A stretch of DNA of 38,333 nt, from assembly GCA_938075435.1 (NCBI GenBank), contig CALJHL010000065.1, forward strand, positions 1-38,333, written 5' to 3'. Below are positions 20,555-29,693 of the stretch, one piece after another. The notes under the pieces are model-generated. The model had not been told where the DNA came from and did no database searches. It worked only from the letters and a program-made list of their open reading frames with translations. Numbering within the stretch: position 1 is the stretch's first letter; each line of letters opens with the position of its first letter. The translations under genes and the position numbers were made by a program. Source of the stretch: an uncultured Thalassotalea sp. GTDB lineage: Bacteria; Pseudomonadota; Gammaproteobacteria; Enterobacterales; Alteromonadaceae.

Positions 20555-20585
20555 GAATTTTGTTACGCTAGAGGTAACAAAATTC
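20555..20585. repeat. Perfect 12-bp inverted repeat downstream of the MYG1 gene
   Basis: GAATTTTGTTAC-GCTAGAG-GTAACAAAATTC. Confidence 0.65.
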
Positions 20586-20674
20586 CAGTTGTTGAGGTTT
20601 TTCTGGCCCATTATTCATGGTACTGTAGTGTTTTCTGAATTGACTTAACACCTTTATTTACCCTAGGACAACCA

Positions 20675-20964
20675 ATACTAAAACTAATTGCAGGGATTGC
20701 ATTATTTACTTTCCCTTTATCTTCTTTTACTGAGCCAATAATATTTTCAGAAATTTTGATTGGTCAATCCCAACATAAAATTAATGTGGCAATGATCTCT
20801 ATTATTCTTTGGGCTCGGAGTATCAATTCACTGAAGATGTTTATGTCGGATTAGAGTATTCGTTGTTTGAAGTTGAGACGAAAGAGCGTTATGAGATGGG
20901 AAATCACGGTTATTACCAGCATGAAGTAGCAGATTTTTCTGTTGTATTAGGATGGGTATTTTAG
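20675..20964 (+). pseudogene. Remnant of a small outer-membrane beta-barrel (OmpA/OmpW-like) gene
   Basis: One frame gives a signal-peptide-like ILKLIAGIALFTFPLSSFTEPIIFSEILIGQSQHKINV without ATG; another frame (20812-20964) gives GSEYQFTEDVYVGLEYSLFEVETKERYEMGNHGYYQHEVADFSVVLGWVF* with a C-terminal Phe. Confidence 0.65.
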
Positions 20965-21046
20965 TTATCAACTTCGCGGGTCAAACAAAAACGGCGCCAT
21001 TGCTGGCACCGTTAGTGAGTAAAGTAGCTTTAGAGATAAAATTCGC

Positions 21047-24028
21047 TTACAAGCTTTCTAAAAAGCTCAATATTTTTGCCCGTTCATCGCTTGTTAACGC
21101 ATTGTAGGCATCGGTAATCGCTTGTGCTTCACCGCCATGCCAACGTATCGCTTCGTCAATAGTTCGCGCCCGTCCATCATGCAAATATGCATGGTGCGGT
21201 GTACATACTTCACCGCCTTCTGCCCCCGTTGGGTTGATTACACCACCCGTTACACACGCAGCTAAGCCAAGACCCCATAAGGGCGTGGTGCGCCATTCGC
21301 TGCCGCTGGCCAATCCTTCACCTAAGGTATCTGCAAGCCCTTCTCCCATATCGTGCAAGAGCATATCTGAATACGGGTGAATGGTTTGGTTACGAACTTC
21401 CGCCAGAGGATGGAACTCACTGGTTTGGAACGTTTCGGTGTGGCAGTCAACACAGCCAATGTTTCTGAATAGTGAAGCACCGGCAAGCACTTCTTGATCT
21501 TCTAAACCAGTTTTCCAAACCCGCTGAGGTCGTACACCAAGGGTGGAGATATAAGTGATCAGATTATTTAAATTTTCCTCAGACATCAATGGGTTGCTAC
21601 CACCACAATTTTCTTGGGCCGAACCACAATCAAGATTTGGCAGCACCGAGGTACGGACCCCAATATCGGTATTTAGCGCTGCGGCCACCTGATGGCGCAC
21701 GCTAATTGTGCTGGCTTTCCAACCAAAACGACCGAGATTAGTTACGGCACCGTTTTCTGGATTTACGGTTTTATTTGCCACACCCGAAATTCCGTTGCCA
21801 TCGGCATCCGTAGGATCTTCTAACGCAAGTATAGCGGTTTCTGGAATTGCATCGAGCAATCCCAAACCGACTAGGCGTGGCGCAATACGAGCCGAAAATG
21901 TGGCTGGCGTTGCTTCGCTAAATCGATAATTAGGTATACGTAAACCGTCAGCTAGTTCGGTCCAGGATGCTATAGAAATATGACCCTCACCGCCACTGCC
22001 ATTCGGCTGTAATACTCGACCAATTGCTGGGTCGGGATTACCGTTTGCATCGCCTACTTTGAATACCCAGCGATCCAGTAAATCACCATTCTCGGCAACT
22101 GGTGCGCCACCATTACGCTCGTGACAATCGGTACAACGTTCGTTTACATAACGCACTGCAGACAGACCAACGTTATCTGCAAATATACCGTTATCCGGAT
22201 CTTCGTCGTGAGTACCGTCAACAAATGACGAGTGGTGAACGCGACGACCTAATAAAAACGTCTGGCCATTGTCGTAGCCTAGGTTAGTGGCCATTTGCAT
22301 GAAGTGGTCATTCGGTTCATTGGTATATTGGTAGTGCAAGCTAGTCGCGCCACCTGACCAATATTCTTGGGGTATTTTAGCGCTGTCTTCGCGGTACGTG
22401 CTGCCGGCTGCTTCTGCATACCAAGGCACAATGCCTTCACCAACAATATAAAGGTAAGTCGTACCATAGTAGTTGGCTTGGCCGCGCGGTATACCTGATG
22501 CGCTGAACTGGCTGATTTCAAATTCCATTTTGTCACCAATTCGAATTTCTCGACCGAGACGGGTGTTTTCATTACTGATTTTTTGGTACTTGTAGTAAGT
22601 GCCATCAAAACCAATATAGTTCATGGTGCCATTACTCGCGTATTGTGCGACGGTGGTAATACCTTGATACCACCAACGGTTTTCAGCTTCTATATCGCTT
22701 AGCGGGAAAATGGTGCGTACATTCATTTCAATGGTGTCACCGCCTTTGGCAACGTAATCGATAATTTCAATGTTACTTGAGCGATTCTCGAAATAAAATT
22801 TAACGTAATGGTCATAAGATTGAAACTCATCTTCACGAGCGTGACGGGTACGCGGTCGATCAGAAAAACGGGTGACTAAGGCATCATCTGTTTCAAATTG
22901 ACTGTCCGGTTCAAGTAAGGTTGTTTCATCGTATAGCGTGCTTATATTCCCCAGCACACCATAAGGCACGAGCCACCAGGTACCACCGGCGCCATCGCCA
23001 TTGGTGTCACCGGCATTGATATCACCAACATAAAAATACAATGGACGGCCATTATGAGCCGCTTGGATAAGACCATCCGCGCGTACGATAGTAGTTAAGC
23101 CATTGACGCCAGATGCGACTGAGTCTGCTACTAAAACTGGCGGCCAAGTTATTGCACAGCCGTCATTACAGACACTGCTTTCGGGGGCAGCTAAATCGTT
23201 ATCAAATACATAAAGAGAAAAGCCAGGAAAGGCGGAGTTAGGGCCGCCAGTTAGGCGTTCATTGGCGAATGATACTTCGGTATCTACAGAAATAATTTCG
23301 CAACCATTAGTATCGACAATCGCACCCTCAGCAGTGTTTGGGCATTGATCGACAGAATCGGCAACACCATCTGCATCGTCATCGGAATCTGGGGTAAATT
23401 CAATCCAGTTAATGTTAAAATCGTTGCCGGTTACATCCAAACGCAAGGTCTGGACGGTTGGATCTTGAGCAACGACGATGGTGCCGATAGTGTGCGTTTC
23501 GAATGCTTGCCAGCCGCCGGTGCCGACGCTATCGGTGCCTATTAATATGCCATCAAGTTTTAGGGTATAACGACCGCTAGATACTTGTGAGGCAACACGT
23601 GTGGTCACTGAATACAAACCAGCGCTTAAATTCACTTGATACTCAAGCCACTCACCTGCCACAGTCCAACCAACATTGCGGCCGCCGCCAACATCTGTGG
23701 TGTTTTCGATATCAACATTGTCACCATTGCCGCTACCACCGTTATCACCGGCATCGGAGTCACTGAACCTTAGATAGTCTTCAGCTTCAACTTTTACACT
23801 TTCAGCTGGAGTAGGCGTCGGAGTCGGAATTGGAGCCGGAGTCGGAGTAGGCGTCGGAGCTGGAGTAGGCGTCGGAGCCGGAGTTGGAGCCGGAGTTGGG
23901 GCCGGAGTTGGGGCCGGAGTTGGGGCCGGAGTAGCAGGTGGCGTGCTTTCACCAGACCCGCCACCGCAGGCACTTAAGCTTGTGGCGGCAACCAAACACA
24001 GCGCCAAAATATATTTATTGGAATTCAT
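21047..24028 (-). CDS. Multidomain di-haem lipoprotein: lipobox, Pro/Thr repeat linker, CBM6-like, COG4315-like repeat, C-terminal di-haem oxidoreductase (DHOR/MauG-like)
   Basis: 993 aa; TSLSACGGG lipobox; [21 protein letters not shown]...[30 protein letters not shown] (CBM6-like); [30 protein letters not shown] (COG4315-like); CTDCH and CVDCH haem c sites; [22 protein letters not shown]. Confidence 0.88.
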   Translation of the reverse strand: MNSNKYILALCLVAATSLSACGGGSGESTPPATPAPTPAPTPAPTPAPTPAPTPTPAPTPTPTPAPIPTPTPTPAESVKVEAEDYLRFSDSDAGDNGGSGNGDNVDIENTTDVGGGRNVGWTVAGEWLEYQVNLSAGLYSVTTRVASQVSSGRYTLKLDGILIGTDSVGTGGWQAFETHTIGTIVVAQDPTVQTLRLDVTGNDFNINWIEFTPDSDDDADGVADSVDQCPNTAEGAIVDTNGCEIISVDTEVSFANERLTGGPNSAFPGFSLYVFDNDLAAPESSVCNDGCAITWPPVLVADSVASGVNGLTTIVRADGLIQAAHNGRPLYFYVGDINAGDTNGDGAGGTWWLVPYGVLGNISTLYDETTLLEPDSQFETDDALVTRFSDRPRTRHAREDEFQSYDHYVKFYFENRSSNIEIIDYVAKGGDTIEMNVRTIFPLSDIEAENRWWYQGITTVAQYASNGTMNYIGFDGTYYKYQKISNENTRLGREIRIGDKMEFEISQFSASGIPRGQANYYGTTYLYIVGEGIVPWYAEAAGSTYREDSAKIPQEYWSGGATSLHYQYTNEPNDHFMQMATNLGYDNGQTFLLGRRVHHSSFVDGTHDEDPDNGIFADNVGLSAVRYVNERCTDCHERNGGAPVAENGDLLDRWVFKVGDANGNPDPAIGRVLQPNGSGGEGHISIASWTELADGLRIPNYRFSEATPATFSARIAPRLVGLGLLDAIPETAILALEDPTDADGNGISGVANKTVNPENGAVTNLGRFGWKASTISVRHQVAAALNTDIGVRTSVLPNLDCGSAQENCGGSNPLMSEENLNNLITYISTLGVRPQRVWKTGLEDQEVLAGASLFRNIGCVDCHTETFQTSEFHPLAEVRNQTIHPYSDMLLHDMGEGLADTLGEGLASGSEWRTTPLWGLGLAACVTGGVINPTGAEGGEVCTPHHAYLHDGRARTIDEAIRWHGGEAQAITDAYNALTSDERAKILSFLESL
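23812..23937 (-). repeat. Minisatellite encoding the (T-P-A-P)n linker
   Basis: Tandem GGAGT(T/C)GG(A/G)GC(C/T)-type 6/12-bp units; translates to [18 protein letters not shown]. Confidence 0.92.
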
Positions 24029-24143
24029 TATTACTTAGCCTCAAATGTATCAAAAGTGCGAGCTCTCTCGCATATGAAGGTCGACAATACATCCTCGGAT
24101 TTATATTTTGTCTAAAGAAACTAGGTTAACTTTACATAATAAT

Positions 24144-24650
24144 TTAGGTTTTTCCTTTGTATTGGGACCGCTCCCAGAGAATATATCTGATAATGTCTTT
24201 AACTGCAAGTAAATTTGTAAATGTACCTTCTATCTTGGCGCGGGTTGTAACAATACATTTGTTGGTTGATACCGGTGCAGGTTGATAAATCACCGTCTGT
24301 TTTTTGTATGCGGATAACGCTGATGTATAGGTTTTCAATAAATTTTTATACATTGCTAAGGTAAAGCTCTGGCGCTGTTGTTTTGATGATTTTTTTAGAT
24401 TTTTACCCAGTATTTTGAACGAGACATACCGGTGATCAATGTGTGGCATCAGTTCTTGTTATACAAGGGTTCGCATAACGCTTTTGTCGTTACGTTGTTG
24501 GTCAGATAAATTAGCAATTTTGCGAAACAAATTTTTGGTAATATCTTCGATTAATACATAAGGAGATTGTTCTTGTGCAGCAGTAATAGCAGGTAAAAAA
24601 AGACCGAGTATTAACAAGGGTAAAATCATAGTTACTTTAATTGCAGTCAT
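24144..24650 (-). pseudogene. mlaC: MlaC/Ttg2D-like ABC transporter auxiliary protein with in-frame ochre stop
   Basis: ORFs 24459..24650 and 24144..24449 are in one frame separated by TAA (24459-24461): SDQQRNDKSVMRTLV*QELMPHIDHRYVSFKILGKNLKKSSKQQRQSFTLAMYKNLLKTYTSALSAYKKQ resembles MlaC; C-terminus short. Confidence 0.7.
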
Positions 24651-24792
24651 CGTATTAATTTTCTTGTAGTTATTTATTATGCAGATAACTATCGATGAAA
24701 ATTAAAATGATTACTTTAGAATTAGCTAATGTTTTTCTTAGGAAAGTTTATGTGTTCTTATATCAACAACTTAGATGGAGTTTCGGTGAAAG

Positions 24793-25880
24793 TTAGTCTT
24801 TATTATAATCCGGCAAACCTGTCGACAACCAATATTTTTGCAGTCCAAGCGTTTCAACCAAATGCTTAAATTCATCTGATTTTCTAAACCCCTTAGCCTC
24901 AACTGAAAACAAAAACTCGATATCTAACTCATATTTCTTTTGCAGAAGGCTTTCAAAAGCCGAAGCCGCCTTTTGGTACTGTTGCAGGTAAATCCAAATT
25001 CCGGGCTGAAAGTGAGGAGGAACCTGATTTTTTGCAATGGCGGTTTGCAGACTGGTAATCGCCAAAGCTCGTTTGTTGGTGTCGTAAAAACCATTGGTAA
25101 GTTCGAGTAAATCATCAAAGTCGATAAACATTGAGTCGCGTTTAGTGCGTTTAAGGTAAGCATTTAAAAACGAGGTTGTTGCTGCATTTACCATATACAG
25201 CGCATCGGTTTGTGGTGGATTTTCTTTTTCAGGTCTACAAATTAAATTGCCAAGGTAGTGATCTGCTCCTTGGGTAACAAGTGCGTATTTATTGTTTGGC
25301 TTGGCGCTATCAAACGACATTTTATGCATTTGCCATTCGGTGAAAAACTGGCTGTCCATATCCCAAGTACCCGTGGTTAGCATCACCGGCTTGGTTAAGT
25401 TGTTCCAACTGTCTTTAGTTATAACGTCAAACATTGGTCTCGGTGGATATAAGGCAACTATGGATTTGATACGGTCATTATTAATATAGTGAAACTGCTC
25501 AGTATCGGGCTCATATAATCCAGCGCCGCCGTATTGTTGTGCCGAAAATGCACCGAACGAGTGGCCAGTTGCGGCGATATTGTTAAAATCGGCTTTATCT
25601 TTAAACGCCGGATGTTGCTGTTCAATTCTCACTAAGTTGCCTAACAAAAAATCGAAATCAATCATTCGCTGTTCTACCAAGCCAAAGTTGCCATACCATA
25701 GACTATTGAAAATACCGCTGACCATGCCACAACAGTCTTGATGATTGGGAGCCACTACCACATAGCCATGACTTACCCAGTGTTCAATGACCATGTCGTA
25801 TTTGTCTTTGCTGGAAAGTTACCGTGCGAAAATAATACTAATGGAAAATTGTCACCAGTTTTTGGGTAGAACACACTCAA
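24793..25880 (-). pseudogene. Alpha/beta hydrolase (PAF-acetylhydrolase/dienelactone hydrolase-like), frameshifted and 5'-truncated
   Basis: ORF 24793..25794 carries GHSFGAF nucleophile elbow; upstream in another frame RDLELSVFYPKTGDNFPLVLFSHGNF continues the fold, joining at KDKYDMVIEHWVSHGY after a shift near 25810-25814. Confidence 0.7.
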
Positions 25881-25962
25881 CTCAAGATCTCTAGATGTTA
25901 ATTAAGTGATTTTTATGTATTAGCTTACAAATGAAACGATAAATGTAGGAGGATTTAAGAAA

Positions 25963-26039
25963 TGGTCCACCCGACAGGAGTCGAACCTGTGACCTATGCC
26001 TCCGGAGGGCATCGCTCTATCCAGCTGAGCTACGGGTGG
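25963..26039 (-). tRNA. tRNA-Arg, anticodon CCG
   Basis: CCACCCGTAGCTCAGCTGGATAGAGCGATGCCCTCCGGAGGCATAGGTCACAGGTTCGACTCCTGTCGGGTGGACCA; cloverleaf arms present, encoded CCA, CTCCGGA anticodon loop. Confidence 0.95.
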
Positions 26040-26074
26040 TTATTGAAAAAACTTGTCTGGGATAAGTTTACGCC

Positions 26075-26102
26075 ATTTTATACAGACAACAGCCAGTGTC
26101 AA
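26075..26102 (-). promoter_or_regulatory. Sigma-70-type promoter for tRNA-Arg
   Basis: Minus strand TTGACA-N16-TAAAAT, about 35 bp upstream of the tRNA 5' end. Confidence 0.6.
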
Positions 26103-26247
26103 CTACTGTCTTAGCCATTGGCTTTAATTGCTTGTTTATTCTTCAATCAACAAACCTAAGTCATGCAAACGACAAAGTAATATTTATCAACTATGCTTAT
26201 ATCAAGTCTATTAACCGATTGATTTAAAATAATAACTAGAGCGATAC

Positions 26248-28323
26248 ATGGAAATATTGGGTTTAATTGGCTATAGCACGGCAGCGATAGCATATTTAAT
26301 TTTTTTATTGCTGATTTTTGTCGGCAAACAGCAGGGCTTCACCAACCGATTAATGATGCTTGCATGCTTAGGCTCTTTTGCTGCGGCGTTAATCAGTACC
26401 CTGCAAATGTATTACTCATTTTCTTTACCTTTCACGTTGCTAATCGAAGCGATAAAAATTTGCTGTTGGTCGGTATTGTTGCTTAGCCTTAATAATGGCG
26501 TAGGCAGCTTAAGTGAATTTTTGTCACAACCACAACTAAAAAAATATCTAATAATTTGTGGGCTAGGGATCGCAATTGCCGCCATAGAAATTATCCAATT
26601 CCAGCAATACTCTTGGGTGTTTATTATTCTACTGGCGTTTAATCTTACGGCTTTAGTGCTGTTGGAGCAACTATATCGAAATCATAAAAATAAATTTAAA
26701 TGGGCAATTTGGCCATTAATTGCTGGTTTAGGTGGTGTGTTTGTTTTTGATTTTATTATTTATGCGCAAGCGTCACTATTGACCCGCATTGATTTTGACT
26801 TTTGGTATGGCCGTGGTTATATAGCGATTTTTGCCTTGCCATTTATCGTGCTAAGTTCGAAACGAATAAAAGGCTTATCACCAGACTTATTTATTTCAAG
26901 AGATGTGGTCTTTTATAGCAGCATCTTAGTGCTAAGTGGTCTGTATTTAATATTATTAGCTTTTTCAGGCTATGTTATTCGCTATATTGGCGGTCAATGG
27001 AGTGACTTATTAAGCATTATTTTTATGGCGCTAGGCAGCTTAGTGCTATTTTCGTTACTGATAACCAGCAGTTTACGAAATAAAGTTAAGGTATTTATTA
27101 GTAAACACTTTTTTGCCAATAAATACGATTATCGGCTAGAGTGGTTAAACGTTATTTCAGCAATAGAAGGGCAAGGCTCGGTCGATTTCTATAAAACAGC
27201 AACTCGGGCAATGGCTGCTTGCTTACAAGTAAACTATTGTGGCTTTGTGAAGAGTACCCATCGCCAATTAGAAGTGGCTTATCGAGATGGGTTGAATTTT
27301 CCTGATCCTGTTATTGAACAATTGCAGTTAATTGATAATTTTTGTCAGCAGCAACATTGGATTATTGATGTCAGAGAATATCAAGCCAAAAATAGTATTT
27401 ACCAAGGCTTAGTCATAGACGCGCCGTTATTAATAAGCCATTTTATTGAAATAATCGTCCCTACCTATAATCAACAGCAATTACTCGGTTATTTTGTTTC
27501 CCCTGGACCAGTAGAAAAACCCATTCTTAACTGGGAAGACAGAGATTATTTATTTGCTGTGTCAAAGCAACTAGGTAGTTACCTGTCATTGCAGCAAGCG
27601 CAATTAAAGTTGGCACAAAATCAGCAGTTATCGGCATTTCATCGGATGTCTGCTTTTGTCTTACACGATCTGAAAAATATCCAAGCTCAGCTTGCTCTGA
27701 TTAATACAAATGCCGAAAAGCACCAACAAAATCCTGAATTTATTGATGATGTTTTTACCACAGTCGCATCGGCAGGCGAGCGTTTGGATAAAGTGGTAAA
27801 ACAGTTACAAGTTAAAAGCGGTAAAAGCTTAGATAAAACAACGCAAGCGCATGGTTTAGTTGAATTGCCCATTGATCCAATAAATTTAGGAGATGTATTT
27901 AAAGACGTTCTACAAAACTGCAGGCACCGCCAACCGGTAGTGAGCGTAAACGGCGCAGATGATCTATTCTTAGAGGTAGATAAAGAACGTTTACTCGATG
28001 TATTAATTCACTTAGTGCAAAATGCACAAGAAGCTTGTCAAGCCGATGGGTGGGTAAAAATCAATGCCAAGCAGTCGCAGCAGCGTCTCATCATTACTAT
28101 TAGCGATAATGGTTGTGGTATGTGTGAGGAGTTTATTGCTACTAAGTTGTTTAAACCTTTCAATACCACTAAAGGTAATGCTGGTATGGGTATTGGCGTT
28201 TTTGAAGCAAAACAATTTATTGAAGACAATAATGGCGTGTTGTCAGTGGTAAGTGAAATAGACAAAGGCTGTGAAGTTACGTTGAACCTGCCGGTGTCAT
28301 TAACCAAATTAAGGACGGCTTAA
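26248..28323 (+). CDS. prsK: XrtA/PEP-CTERM system histidine kinase PrsK
   Basis: 691 aa; N-terminal multi-TM region, GAF-like middle, HATPase (VLIHLVQNAQEACQADG, GNAGMGIGVFEAKQFIEDNNG); followed by PrsR. Confidence 0.9.
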   Translation: MEILGLIGYSTAAIAYLIFLLLIFVGKQQGFTNRLMMLACLGSFAAALISTLQMYYSFSLPFTLLIEAIKICCWSVLLLSLNNGVGSLSEFLSQPQLKKYLIICGLGIAIAAIEIIQFQQYSWVFIILLAFNLTALVLLEQLYRNHKNKFKWAIWPLIAGLGGVFVFDFIIYAQASLLTRIDFDFWYGRGYIAIFALPFIVLSSKRIKGLSPDLFISRDVVFYSSILVLSGLYLILLAFSGYVIRYIGGQWSDLLSIIFMALGSLVLFSLLITSSLRNKVKVFISKHFFANKYDYRLEWLNVISAIEGQGSVDFYKTATRAMAACLQVNYCGFVKSTHRQLEVAYRDGLNFPDPVIEQLQLIDNFCQQQHWIIDVREYQAKNSIYQGLVIDAPLLISHFIEIIVPTYNQQQLLGYFVSPGPVEKPILNWEDRDYLFAVSKQLGSYLSLQQAQLKLAQNQQLSAFHRMSAFVLHDLKNIQAQLALINTNAEKHQQNPEFIDDVFTTVASAGERLDKVVKQLQVKSGKSLDKTTQAHGLVELPIDPINLGDVFKDVLQNCRHRQPVVSVNGADDLFLEVDKERLLDVLIHLVQNAQEACQADGWVKINAKQSQQRLIITISDNGCGMCEEFIATKLFKPFNTTKGNAGMGIGVFEAKQFIEDNNGVLSVVSEIDKGCEVTLNLPVSLTKLRTA

Positions 28324-28326
28324 ATT

Positions 28327-29685
28327 ATGGACAAACTGTTAATTGTTGATGACGATATTGGCATTCAGAAGCAACTAAAATGGAGTTTAGCAGACTACAG
28401 CGTGGTATTTGCTAGTGACCGTGAGCAAGCCATTTCGGCGTTGCGCTTACATGAGCCTAAGGTAATATTACTTGACCTTGGCTTGCCACCAGATGCTGCC
28501 AATGCCAGCGAAGGCTTGCAAGCGTTAGAGCAAATGTTAGCACTCTCGCCGTTTGTTAAAGTGATTGTGATCACCGGCAACGATGATCATCAAGTTTCCT
28601 TAGATGCTATTGCTAAAGGCGCCTATGATTTTTATCAAAAACCAATAGATGCCGAAGTCATCAATATTATTGTCGCCAGAGCGTTTGGTTTAGCAACTAT
28701 TGAACAAGAAAATCGTGATATTCGTGAACTTGGTGGTGTTGATTCAGGCATTATTGGTAACAGTGAGATCATGGATAAATTGCGTAATATGGTTAAAAGA
28801 ATTGCGCCTACTGAAATTACCGCATTATTATTAGGCGAAAGCGGCACCGGTAAAGAGGTTATTGCCAATGCTATTCATCAACAAAGCAATCGCCACAATA
28901 AACCCTTTATAGCGATTAATTGTGCTTCAATTCCAGAAACCTTGTTAGAAAGTGAATTGTTTGGTTTTGAAAAAGGCGCTTTTACCGGCGCTCATAAAAC
29001 CACCAAAGGTAAAATAGAAATGGCCCAAAATGGCACGCTTTTTTTGGATGAAATAGGAGACATGCCATTTAATTTGCAAGCTAAATTACTTCGATTTTTA
29101 CAAGAGCGAATTATTGAACGCATCGGCGGGCGACAAGAAATTGCCGTAGATGTGCGGGTGATCTGCGCCACCAATCAAAATTTACTGCAAATGGTGACTG
29201 AAAAAAGCTTTCGGGAAGACTTATATTATCGAATTAGCGAGATTGTTATTCCTATCGCACCACTAAAAGACAGAGAGTATGATGTGCTGATTTTGGCACA
29301 ATATTTTTTATTGCAATACGCCCAAGACTACAACTTAAAACTTAAAGGCTTTAGTGATGAGGCGGTTAGTGCCTTAAAAAGTTACAGTTGGCCAGGAAAT
29401 ATTCGTGAATTGCAAAATAAAATTAAATCGGCAGTAATAATGGCAACAAGCGCACAAATTAATGCCGATGATTTGGGCTTTTATGAGGAGCTAGATGGGG
29501 AACTTTGCCTAGACTTTAATTTAAGAACGATAAGAGAAAAAGCAGAATCAAAAGCAATACAACAAGCGTTTGCTTTAGCCGAAGGAAATATGAGTAAAAC
29601 TGCGCAGATGTTAGGTATTACACGGCCAACATTGTATGGTTTAGTCGATAAGTATGGATTGCAATTTAAACCGATAGAAAATTAA
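28327..29685 (+). CDS. prsR: PEP-CTERM-box sigma-54-dependent response regulator PrsR
   Basis: 452 aa; receiver domain, AAA+ with GESGTGKEVIANAIH and GAFTGA, Fis-type C-terminal HTH. Confidence 0.93.
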   Translation: MDKLLIVDDDIGIQKQLKWSLADYSVVFASDREQAISALRLHEPKVILLDLGLPPDAANASEGLQALEQMLALSPFVKVIVITGNDDHQVSLDAIAKGAYDFYQKPIDAEVINIIVARAFGLATIEQENRDIRELGGVDSGIIGNSEIMDKLRNMVKRIAPTEITALLLGESGTGKEVIANAIHQQSNRHNKPFIAINCASIPETLLESELFGFEKGAFTGAHKTTKGKIEMAQNGTLFLDEIGDMPFNLQAKLLRFLQERIIERIGGRQEIAVDVRVICATNQNLLQMVTEKSFREDLYYRISEIVIPIAPLKDREYDVLILAQYFLLQYAQDYNLKLKGFSDEAVSALKSYSWPGNIRELQNKIKSAVIMATSAQINADDLGFYEELDGELCLDFNLRTIREKAESKAIQQAFALAEGNMSKTAQMLGITRPTLYGLVDKYGLQFKPIEN

Positions 29686-29693
29686 TTTCTGTC

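Noticed and set aside
22279-22614. 111-aa ORF inside the di-haem lipoprotein
   Set aside because: Alternate-frame overlap inside an intact long ORF
23812-23937. Possible CRISPR or other spaced repeat array
   Set aside because: Contiguous short-period minisatellite inside a CDS with no spacers; no CRISPR array seen elsewhere
25963-26039. Currently integrated genomic island at tRNA-Arg
   Set aside because: No integrase, no direct repeat of the tRNA 3' end noticed in the window; only a truncated neighbour suggests past events
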